From the NCBI GenBank assembly GCA_037039685.1, contig JAWNGF010000004.1, forward strand, positions 3,534,001 to 3,598,000: a stretch of 64,000 nucleotides of DNA. The letters are read 5' to 3'. The notes under the pieces are model-generated. The model did not search any database. It saw nothing but the letters and a program-made list of their open reading frames with translations, and was not told the origin of the DNA. Position 1 is the stretch's first letter. Each line of letters opens with the position of its first letter. The position numbers and the translations under genes were made by a program. Below are positions 1 to 10,167 of this stretch, piece by piece. This stretch comes from Ceratobasidium sp. AG-K. Lineage: Eukaryota > Basidiomycota > Agaricomycetes > Cantharellales > Ceratobasidiaceae.

Positions 1-1217
1 AAGCCAACAGGCTGTCAATAACCTTAGTTTGAGCTGTCCATTAAGTGCTAGTGGCGAAGTGATTCCATTGCCTGTTTACATTTTGTTGCTTACGTTTGCG
101 AGCTTCAGTTCGATCCACACGCGTTCCTCCCCTTTTGCAAACATGATATTTCTACTCTCAGTCTCGAGCTCCTTGCTTCCGTCGTGCAGGTGGCTGATCC
201 CCAGCTTCCCGACTCCCCTTTCATGTACTTTAGGCTCACTTATCAAGCAGATCCCGTTGGAACCCAACAACACCAGATAGTGCTATGGAGCCAGATTGCA
301 TAATCCGGCATTGCCCAGCGTGTGACTCGAAATCGTCACCTGATAGAATCACTGAGCTAGGACACAACATTTTGTGTCTTAGTGCTCGTGTGAGTGCATT
401 TTGGGGCTAAAAACCATGCAAATCCATCGGTGCGGACTCTGCTCGATATTGAATTTCATTGAAATTACAAATGCATTATAAAAATTCAGAGGGACAGGGC
501 AAATAGCGGTAGTTCCAAGCCACAGGAATTGTTCGCAGCACGTCGATCCGAGCATAAGTGCAATAGAAACCAAAAGGCTTTTTTTCGACTGGAAGTATAC
601 AAATTCATTACTCCTGGGGAGTAATCAGGACTAATCAAAAAGCCCCGGTCAACTGATTAGCACAATTGCACCAGCCGTCTCGCAAGCTCGACCTTTGCGG
701 ACCAAACTCAACCACACAGGAGCCAAACAGCGACGAATCTGGTTGACCACATGACGCAGACGAAGTGCCAGCACCTAGGACCTCAACAAATCACCGCCGC
801 AGTAGGATCTCGATAAAACGCGGCAGGGTAGCAAAGGTCGAGCTTGCGAGGCGGCTGGTCACGAGCCTAGATGATTGAGGCAGGCTTTCAAGCCAAACAA
901 GGCAAGCAAGCTGAAGTTGAACACCTCTTTGTAAGCGCAGGACTTGTTCATAGGATTTCAACGATAGCATGGTGAACAGAAGGAAAGCGAAGCGACATTC
1001 AGATTTCAGCAAGAATCAAGGTATATTACAACAGTATTCAGGAGAGGAGAGCATATATGTGCAGGGCAACTCATACAGCATAGTAGACGAGGAATATCAT
1101 AGGGAACAGATGAGAGATGAATGATGGCAGAGCCGAGTAATACAAGATGCAGGATAACCGATTAACAATAGATGATTGGGGATGCGAGAATAAATGTATC
1201 TATGGGAATCTCAAAGT
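1..1217. other. intergenic, 3' side of HD1-A
   Basis: No gene is recognised here. The open frames on both strands are short, lack plausible splice partners and resemble no family I know. The stretch downstream of the HD1-A stop would hold its 3' UTR and polyadenylation site, but I see no clear single signal. Confidence 0.5.
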
Positions 1218-4200
1218 CTACCGAGATCCCAAGAGCTGATTTCGGAGCTCCTCCTGAGCACGCATAAACCTCGCAAGCTGCTCCTCCTGCTCCCGACGGA
1301 ACTGCGCCTGCAACGCCTCCTGAGCGCGGGCAAATTCGGCTTCGCGATCCTTCAGCGCGTCCTTCGGGTCGACAGACGGCGATGGCGAGGGTTGCGTGCG
1401 CTGTGGTTGCGGCTCCTGGTACGCAGGGGATGGAGCATACCTCTGTCCGTACGATCCGCTGTCGCTCGGCGACGACGAAGACGCCCCACGACGATCCGGT
1501 TGGCCGGCGCCGTATAGTTGGTTCGGCTGCTGAGGTGCGTACTGAGGTGTAGCGGGTGCAGGGAACGAATGAGGAGGAGGAGGGGCCGCAAACGATGCGG
1601 GCGGCGGCGGCGGGGGAGGTGCTTGGTACGTCGATGGACCCGGGGTGGTGTATCGCTGAGGAGCAGGCTGAGAATGCGGAGTTTGCCACAGCGATCCCGG
1701 CGCGCGTTGCTTCGGCGCACTCGACTGACTTTGGGGCTTGGCTTGCGGTTGGGGGAACGACGGTCGAGACTGCATGGGTACCATCGGAGAGAGCGCTGGC
1801 GAAGGCGCCTGAGGGAACGACGGTCGCTGCTGCTGCTGCTGCTGCTGGGGTTGTTGAGACGGCTGGCTGGGGTGTACGCGCTGCGCTCGGTCCTGCTGCC
1901 AGTCCGGCACGGACATCGCTGTTGGCGGTCTCGACTCGTACTCGGTCGCGTTCTGAGCAGGGAACGACGATGTGAACCCGCCAGACTGGAAGTCTTGTCC
2001 GTGTCCGTGTCCGGCAAAGTGCGGCGGTTGTTGTTGCTGTTGTTGCTGTTGTTGTGCCCGAGCGACGTCGTGCTGGCTCGGTAGATGCTCGAGCGCTGCG
2101 TTGATCCACGACATGTCCGACGAGTCCGCGTTCGAGTGCTGGCTCGAGTCCATGTATCCGTTCGACTCGTGTCCGGATCGAGCGTGGTGGTGATGGTGAT
2201 GGTCCCCGGGCTGAGCAAACTCGAACTGAGGCACGTGGTGCTGCGTCGGCGTCGCCAACTGCTGCATAGGAGTGTGAAGCTGGCTGTGGGTCTGGCTCGG
2301 CGACACGCTCATCGACCCCGCCGCCGGTGTGTTCGTGTTCAGGTGCAGCGACGATTGCCCGCCGTTTGATCCAAAGTCGGGCACACCCCCCATGCTCGTC
2401 GACCCGAACATGTTCTCCGACGGTCCAGCCGGCATCGGTGCGGCAGAGTGTACGTCGACCTCCATACCGGGGAACGTGTCGCCGGTGAACAACTCGAAGT
2501 TCTGGGTGTCGAACATCCCGCTCTCCAGCGCAAACGCCGCCAGCTGTTGCGAGAACCGGCGCGGCACCTCGCCCTCGGTCGACACGATCGGTCCAGCAGC
2601 GACGGGCGGGTGCGAGTCGGACGGCAGCGCGAAGCCGCCGTACCCGCCGCCGTGCTGCGGAGATGTGGCCGCCGTGTTCGAGGTCGCAGTCGCCGTCGTC
2701 GCCGATCGGTCGTCCGACACCGCAGGCAGCGGCTGAGACTCGCGCGGTGGCGACGCCCACTCCATCGAGAACAGCTGCGTCAGATCAGCCATCCCCGGTC
2801 CCTCTGCCTCTCCCGCCGCTCCTTCAGTCTCGCCGGCGGACGGGAAGCCATCGAACGTCAGTGCGTCTCGCCGGCGGCGCTTGCTGGGCGAGGTGTCCAT
2901 CGCCATGTCGTCGTGCATAGACACGCCCGGTGCATCGTTCAGCTCGGGCGACTTGCGCTTGAGCGGGTTCTGCTGAGCCTGTGCCGCTAGCATCGCTCGC
3001 TTGATCGCCTTGCGCTGCTCCTTGGTCAAAGCATTGCCGGCGTCGTCGTACTTGGGCACCTTGAGCTTGCGCTTCTTCGACTCGCTGCATCGATAGGTCA
3101 GAACACGCAGCCGAGACGAACACTTTGACACCCACCCGTCGCCCAGATCCGTGTCCTTGCTCTTGCGTCGCTTCGACTCTACATCCGACTCGTCGTCATC
3201 GTCTCGCTTGCGCTTGTTCATCGCCATCAGCTTCAGGTGCAGCTCTCGCGCAGCTCGGATGCCTTCTACCGCCTCTTGTTCGATCCTCTTGCGTTGCTCT
3301 CGCTCGCGCTTCTGCTGCAAACGCTGCTCCTCGCGGTCCCTCTTGCGCTTTCCTTCGTCTGCCTTGGCCGCTCGTGCCTCTCGCCTCGACGCCTTCTTCC
3401 GCTCTTCGTGCGCCCGTACTTCTTCATCCGTCCATGGTCGGATCTGCAGGATCTGGTCCCACCCTTCGCCATACACCTCGCGCGACACCATGTCCACCAC
3501 GGCCCGCATCGCCATCACCTCCTCGACGATCGCACTGTCTACTTTGCATCCAGGAGGTGCGGCGCCACTCGGCAGCGGGTTAGGTGCAGGTCGACCAGCG
3601 ACCTGTGCCTCGACGCGAGCGACAAGGTCTCGCATGGCGTCGCGCTTCGAACCGGCGTGCTTCTTGAAGATGTCCATCCATTTGGAGCGACGGCGGATGT
3701 TGACGAACCACAGGTTCAGGGAACGGAGGGTAAAGTCGGGGGAAGACTGCTTGAGAATCTGGTGTTTCTGGACGGTGGTGGGGTAGGGATCGCCGAGGTG
3801 TGATAGGAAAAAGTCGCGACAAGGACCTACAGCCGTGGTCAGCTCTGCGATATCAGCGCAGATCACCGCCACTCACCAAACTTCATCGAGTCCGTCGGCG
3901 GTGCCGTTACGTTTCTGCTCTTCCGTCCCGCCAGGTCTCCCTTCTTGCTCTGGCCGGGCTTTCCACTCATCGTCTCGCTCTGCATTCGTTTCTTTGGGTT
4001 TCCCACCGGCGACTTGCGGCCGCGCTTGGACTTTTTGCCCGACTGCCTGACCTTTCCGTTCTTTCCGGCTTTGGACTTGCGTGACCGAGTGGACCGTTTT
4101 CGTTTGCGCCTCAGTCCGGCCCGAGCGAATATATCGTCAAATGTCGCCGTCTGTTCTTCCAGCAGCGACGTGCGCTGGGTCTCGACGTTGACGAGCATAG

Positions 4201-4429
4201 TGCAGATCGCATCGAGAGGCCCAGCGGCGGCGGCCATTGTTTGTGCGAGCTCATGCGATGCAGTGCCAGAGTACAGTCGCTGTCGAGCATGCTGCAGCAG
4301 GGGTTGCAGCTCGGCCAGAAACTGCTTGCAGGCGTCGAGCCCAGACGCGATGGCGATCAGAAAGCGAGCGTTGAGCGACTGGATGTCGCGCGCCAGAGCA
4401 GCATCGTCCGAGCAGCCGCTGACGTTCAT
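1218..4429 (-). CDS. HD1-class homeodomain mating-type protein, unpaired copy (HD1-A)
   Basis: Three exons (4429-3877, 3826-3136, 3084-1218) join to an intact 1036-residue protein. The N-terminal ~110 residues are the variable segment that in HD1 proteins decides partner choice. A very basic block (RKRSTRSRKSKAGK and following) looks like a nuclear localisation signal. The homeodomain begins just after intron 1, with CRDFFLSHLGDPYP and recognition helix LNLWFVNIRRRSKW. The Pro-Tyr-Pro loop and WF-N-RRR motif are the TALE/HD1 signature. The tail is long and disordered, with His6 and several Gln runs, conserved islands such as PRRFSQQLAA and DMSWINAALEHLP, and a terminal charged coiled coil (EFARAQEALQAQFRREQEEQ). 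HD1 proteins pair with a non-self HD2 protein to form the transcription factor of the dikaryon. Unlike the copy at 10-13 kb, this gene has no HD2 neighbour, so it is either a second specificity or an orphan. The start at 4429 was chosen because it aligns with the start of the paralogue. Confidence 0.9.
1831..1851. repeat. CAG/CTG microsatellite in HD1-A coding sequence
   Basis: A run of GCT triplets on the plus strand encodes a polyglutamine tract of HD1-A on the minus strand. The matching region of HD1-B lacks such a run. Confidence 0.8.
2026..2056. repeat. interrupted CAA/CAG repeat in HD1-A coding sequence
   Basis: A run of GTT/GCT triplets on the plus strand encodes a run of about ten glutamines in the C-terminal tail of HD1-A. 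A short CAC/CAT tract at about 2188-2206 encodes six histidines. Confidence 0.75.
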
Positions 4430-7400
4430 CGTGGTGTCGGTGCGGTGTCGGTGTCGTGTGGTCTGGACGTCGAGACGCTGGAGGTGCAGTAATTTGCGGT
4501 GGACACCACCGGTGTTGTTGTTGCTAGAACCGAGAACAAAAGACGGTGGGTCTGTGCCGGTCTGTGCCGGCCTGTGGGGGCTTGTTGACACTCCCAATTT
4601 CATCTCGGCGCTTTATATTTTCTTTTGTCCCTTTGGCGCTGTGCCTATTGAGCCTGCTTTTGGCCTCATCCCACATTCGGTCGCAACGTCACTTGGTTTC
4701 AATTCCTCGAAAGCGTTACTTTCAGCAAGCGGGTTTCCCGACTCTTCGCACCGGTTCAATCGAGTATACGGTTTTGTCCCTTGCAATCGTGTTGTCAACA
4801 CTGGACTGCAGAGTATTTCCGTCCGTTTTCAGCACGTTCTCAGCACTGTACCATCACCATCCCACTCTCGGTTTTATGAGCCACACTCCTGTTATCTCCG
4901 AGTCTCCTACATGGCATCTGTACTGTTATACGTCCACCGCTACAACTGGAAGCATGCCACCGTGAAGGAGTTACCTACCAAGTCCAGTGATTCAGTTCGG
5001 TGCGATCCCTCACCCCCAGAATTCGGTGTCGCCCAATGCGAACTCCGCCGCTTGCAAGGTCCCTGCTATCACACGAGGTCTTGATCTTCTTGGTCGGCCG
5101 GCGAGGACACTGATACCTTCTTGTATCTGACAATCGGTCATTCAATCTTAGGCCACGTTGTCTGGATTATCTTCTCACATCCTTCCCGCCATTCCAAAAT
5201 ATTCTGATTTCAATCGATACAAATCATCTGTGCATTCGTCACAAGTTGGGGAGCCTTGTACGCTGCTTGTGGATAATTGTTCCGCTTTGGGACGAGCTGG
5301 TGTGGGTAAACAACCCATCTCTCATCGCCTGCTTTCGTTATTCTTGCGCCATTTCATTTCCTGAGTTCAATCGTGCGCATATATTCAGTCAGCAAACCAT
5401 CCCAAGTATCATGAAGCTAGCCACATGTACCATGCACGAGTGCCCCGTCCACGCCAGCCCGGTGCATATCAGACATCTTTCTAACTTTGTGTTCCGTGAC
5501 TAATCTGCTTGCTAATCGTCCGCTCGATATTCCCTTCTACGGCACATCCACAGTAGAATGCCAAGTTCAACGTAGGGCGTCCTATTTTTACATCGCCCGC
5601 TTGGAAGTCTTGCCTTGCACCTGGCAGGCACATTCAAATCGTAACGTGCAGTGAGGCACTTCTTCGTCTTCTCGCCCCTTTCTGAGCATTGCAAGTATGT
5701 TAAACAGTGCCCGTGTAACCGCCCCAAGTCTAAATTCGCTTTTACAGGCATAAGCCAGCATCATGGCTCCACGCTGAGCCACACCTTTGCTTGTTCGAGG
5801 GCACAGCCAACGGCTGCCAAGCGCCGCTCTCAAGCGCCAGGAACAATGGAGGTCCCACTTGCTAATCACCCATTTCATGGAATCGACCTACATTATAATA
5901 CTAGTATGTAACTTATACAGGCCCCATCACACCGCAATGCGCGTTCCCAGTACCTGAGCTTGAGACCAACGAGATACGTAATTGGACTCTATTCCGGCGG
6001 GACGGCAATCAGTCCGCGCTTAATGCAGCACTATAGTCACAGCATTAGTTTATCTCAGTTCACGGTCACACACCCGTCCCTAACCTTGATGCATGGTCTG
6101 CACTCGGGATCAATAATAGGAACGGCGGATACGGACGACGTGGCTACGAATACAATGGCCAAGGCGGAAATGGCAGAGTGGAGGGAGAATCGCATGGTCA
6201 ACTATTGGGTTCAGCACGAGTAGAGAGTAGGTGTATGCAGTGAATGATATCTATTGGAGTACCAGGACCCCTCCTTTATAGCTCGCGTTACGGTAGATAT
6301 GGCCCTCAACCGGTGTGCCTAGTGTCTCCTCAATCGGAACACTAGTGATACTTCGTAATGGATGCTGGCACAAGCATAACCGATATCGCCGGGTGGCGAT
6401 TATGACCACATGGGAACACAACCTTTGATACTGTTTTCAACTTATCGTCTACAATAATTCACTGCATCTACGGGGATATAGCCTTTATTAGAAGTCAAGA
6501 ACAGCCCGATCTAGCGTCAAAGTCGTGCTTCGTGACTTCCTCGCAATGTGCACATGGTCTTTCGCTGCGGTACGACGAGACCGCGGGAACTCGTGATAGT
6601 TAAGAACTACACTCGCGAGTGGATTCTACCTCGGGACGGCGTATCAGAGTGTCGATAAGGCACTGATGCATCAAGTCGAGTGAGGCTCATAAGCAAAGTT
6701 AAGTCATATCTGAGTATGCGCAAATGCTGTGCGTGGAGTTGAAGGCCCGTCCGGCTTTAACTTGATTCTGAGCGCCTTGTCCGAATATTGAGCATTTCCT
6801 GAGCTCTCGTTTGGGCTGAAGGCACGAGCCGACGGTGGTAACATCTACGATTAGAGTAAGTCCCGAGTACCCAAGTATACCAATGGAAGCACTTCTTGCA
6901 GAGTCGCTCTCCCAGACTATTTATGTCTGACACTCTTCCGCTGGGCAACGCCCTGCCCGGACAAGGCTCATGGAAGCCGATGGTGGGACACCTGCATTGG
7001 GTCGATGGCCGGACTACTCGCTTGGGCACTGGAACGACACTACTGCCACGGAGATCACTAGGATCGTGTTATGTCCTGGATCTCTCATCACCCTTCAGCA
7101 GTTTGACCAAGTGTTCCTCAAAGTTCAAGTTAGCTTTTACAATTGAGCCCCGAATTGTTTCCTGCAACATGCCTTGAGCATAGCCATCGACCGCCAAGGA
7201 AGATGAGCGGACGTTCAGGTACAATAGAGTGAATCGGCATCTGCCTATGATTCACCACGCTACAATGCTTGGGTTGGTCGAGAACCTTCAGGAGCGACGA
7301 GAGCTGCATTTTGCAAGCGGGCGCTCATAGAGCGCCGTGGATTTTACCCAGCCTTCTGTACCGCCAATACTGCTTTCTGCAACGATCAAGTTTGTGGAAT

Positions 7401-8187
7401 TCATTTGAGCCTGTAATATTATCGGTAAATGGTCAGCATACATATTATTTTACAAGTGTACGGATCGTGTTCTCAAGCACATTTGTCGCGTAATCAATCA
7501 AAAGCGACGTCATCCAGTTCGTCGATCATTGATCGCATACTTGAATTGGGAATTCAAAGCGAATTCCACGGTTAGCGACTCGATCTCGAGAAACATGACG
7601 AGCTTTGTTGGGCGTCAATTCCCCATAAACGTCACAATTGACTAATAGCGAGCCGATCCAACTCAGCGGCGCAGTGTCAGTTACTGACATGGGTAGGCTC
7701 GGAACGGCCACACACGACCTAGAATGTCTTGGCTATGCGTGAGCCTGCAGTTCGCCTCGTTCAATTCATACATCTGGACGCTGCCGCGGGCTTCGCGGTC
7801 GATACAGGTCATGAGCCAATAGCGCGGCGGCAAAATGGATATAGCGAACTGCTTGGCGCATATCCATGGTTCATTCGTAAGCACCCCGAGATCTTACAAT
7901 TCAATTGACTTTATTTTGCACCGGCCGGCAATACGATCTAGGATCAACCACACTGCCAAACGACTCAGCTGACCCCAATGAGAGCTTCTATCTAGTATTA
8001 GTCTGCCATCGCCCGTGGCAATGTAGCTCCAAAAACGAGTGTGAGTGACACTCAGCACTTCGAATGATGCAGTAGCCGCTCTCACATGCGCTTCCCATGA
8101 GGATCATTCGTATCTCGGCAAGTAGTTTTTCGGTGCAACTAAGAGGGCGCTGCTGGACCTAGTGGACTTTCAATCTCCTGGGTCACC
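4430..8187. other. gene-poor DNA between HD1-A and tyrosinase
   Basis: About 3.8 kb in which I recognise no gene on either strand. Open frames are under about 100 residues and show no conserved motif. In a complete HD pair an HD2 gene would start a few hundred bases upstream of HD1-A, on the plus strand. Frames from about 4870 onward close quickly and show no WFQN-type recognition helix. The stretch contains the HD1-A promoter and possibly decayed sequence. Confidence 0.5.
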
Positions 8188-8194
8188 TATAAAT
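8188..8194 (+). promoter_or_regulatory. TATA box of the tyrosinase gene
   Basis: TATAAAT lies 97 bases before the chosen start codon of the tyrosinase gene, a normal spacing for a fungal core promoter with a short leader. Confidence 0.6.
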
Positions 8195-8290
8195 GTCGCT
8201 TTCCGCTGGCCCAGCTCTACATCGACTCGGGTCTCACTTGGCTCTTCAGCCATACTTTCCTCTCCTCTCACGCCTTCAACGACTCTTGCC

Positions 8291-9492
8291 ATGTTCTCCA
8301 AGTGGGCTTCCATTGCTCTTCTCGCATCTCTTGTCCCGGCGGCACTCGCAGCACCTGCTGTAAGCCAAGCCGACTACGACTGCAAGAAGCCAGCGATCCG
8401 CAAGGAGTGGCGAACGCTCTCCGACAAGAAGAAGCACGAATTCCACGAGGCCACCAAGTGTCTCCGCACCAAGCCCAGCAAGGTCGATTCCTACGGCCAG
8501 AGCGAGAGCGTATGGGACGACTTTGCTTGGGTGCACTACACGACCAACCGAACTAGTACGTAGCTTCATTCCGGGGCCAGGCCCAACGCTAACTCAAACT
8601 GGTGCCTAGTCCACAAGGTCGCCAACTTCTTGCCATGGCACCGATACTTCCTTGCCTTGCGAGAGCAAGAGCTTGCCGAGTGCGGGTACAAGGACCCGCT
8701 CCCCTACTGGGACTGGACGGACGAGAGTACTGTTGATTCGTTCACGAGCTCTTCCATCTTCGATCCCGACACTGGCTTCGGCGGTAACGGCGTTCTTGAA
8801 GATGGTGCTGACCAGAACTCGACGAAATGGTGTGTCGGTGATGGTCCGTATGCCGACGTCGAGGTACGTTTTGATATTCACCAAGTGGCCACCGGCGCTG
8901 ACATTCTGGATAGTTGACCTATCCCGTGCCGCACTGCTTGAACCGGAGGTTCAACGTTACTGAAACGATCGTTGGCAACTGGACGAGCAAGGTTGTGAAG
9001 GAAATTAGCGAGTACCCCGATTACGTTAATTTCTGGAACTACACCGAGCGTGAGTTGTCTTTCCCTGGCTACTCCAACCCGGCTGAGCATACCATATTAT
9101 AGGCTTCCCGCACGACAACGTCCATCGCGCAATTGGTGGTGATATCCGCCTCCAGAGCTCGCCCAACGACCCCTTGGTACGTATGCCGGGATCCGCTACT
9201 AGAAATGACACTAACTCTACCCTAGTTCTTCTTGCACCACGCCCAAATTGACCGTCTCTGGTCGCTCTGGCAAGGTCGCAACAAGACTCGTCTGTCGGAC
9301 TATGGCGGAAACACGGTCCAGAACACCACTGTCAACGTTGCCGAGTTGAGCGACGAATTGGACATGCTCGGTTTCGCCCCAACCAAGTCTGTCGAGGATT
9401 ACATGGACACACTGGCCAACGGATTGTGTTATGATGTGAGTCTGTCTCTTTGTGATGAATCGAGCCGAGCTAACTTGAGATAGTATGAGTAA
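8291..9492 (+). CDS. secreted tyrosinase (type-3 copper protein)
   Basis: Six exons (8291-8555, 8610-8863, 8914-9049, 9103-9176, 9226-9435, 9484-9492) join to 315 residues. A signal peptide opens the protein (MFSKWASIALLASLVPAALA). The CuA site shows the His series in WVHYTTNRTIHKVANFLPWH. The CuB site is FPHDNVHRAIGGDI followed by SSPNDPLFFLHHAQIDRLW. Tyrosinases oxidise phenols and o-diphenols to quinones, in melanin synthesis or phenolic metabolism. This protein is short, ends soon after CuB and has no large C-terminal shielding domain, so it resembles the small secreted fungal form. Sequons such as NRT, NST, NVT, NWT, NYT and NKT suggest heavy N-glycosylation. It lies between the two HD1 genes, an odd placement with no known role in mating. 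The last exon encodes only two residues plus the stop. Confidence 0.93.
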
Positions 9493-10167
9493 GCGATATG
9501 CATCCACCTTATGAGATGACATGGCACCAACGTTTGGACGATTTTTTTTTCTGGGTTTGGAATGGACAACTCGACGAGACATGTGGACATTGTGATTTTG
9601 ACGAACTTGTTCTCGGTTGTGGCTTGGACTTTGTATCGTTTGGGGAGTTGTAGCACATACTTTCTTTGTATTGGCACTTTTTAGTAGAAACACATACTAG
9701 TGATGACACTTAACATTAGGATGTATGCGCGAGGCTGGGCGGGTCGGGTCGTGCTCTGGTAAGCTATCGGCGTTAGGCGATAAGCGCCGACTCTCCCACC
9801 CGCAACTTCCACCAACGACTCTCATTTCTACCCTCGGCTTGGTGTCCACGACTATTCTCATCTCTGCTCTTACTTCCACCATCCTCTAAGTTTTATGCAG
9901 GGCATGGTACGTCCCACCATCGCTGTTCGTCTCCGCCATATCCTTGCATCTCGTCCAACGTACGGTGTAGTATGACTGCAATCACCTCACTCGTTCCAAA
10001 GGCTAATCCAAATTTAATTCGTAGGGGTACAAAGAAGTATAGCAGAGAGGTAAACATATGAATCGAAACGAATAAAACGCAAGAACCAAGTATGCATATG
10101 TACATCATAAACGAAATTCTATCATACAAGCACACAAACTAAAACTACAAGATCAATAGCGCCTAGA
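9493..10167. other. intergenic between tyrosinase and HD1-B
   Basis: The two genes converge on this stretch, so it holds both 3' ends. It is moderately AT-rich toward HD1-B and shows no convincing coding frame. Confidence 0.5.

Noticed and set aside
1162..2760. Long open frames overlapping HD1-A in other frames (also at 1352-2218 and 1518-2084)
   Set aside because: They overlap the Gln/Pro/Ser-rich tail of HD1-A; repeats in that region keep all frames open, and the products are low-complexity Arg/Ser/Pro runs without motifs.
4876..4965. Possible HD2 remnant starting MSHTPVIS upstream of HD1-A
   Set aside because: The frame ends after 29 codons and nothing downstream resembles the HD2 homeodomain; only a translated search could rescue it.
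3945..5084. 379-codon plus-strand frame opposite the HD1-A start
   Set aside because: Its first part is the antisense of the conserved HD1-A N-terminal exon, and the rest has no motif or splice support.
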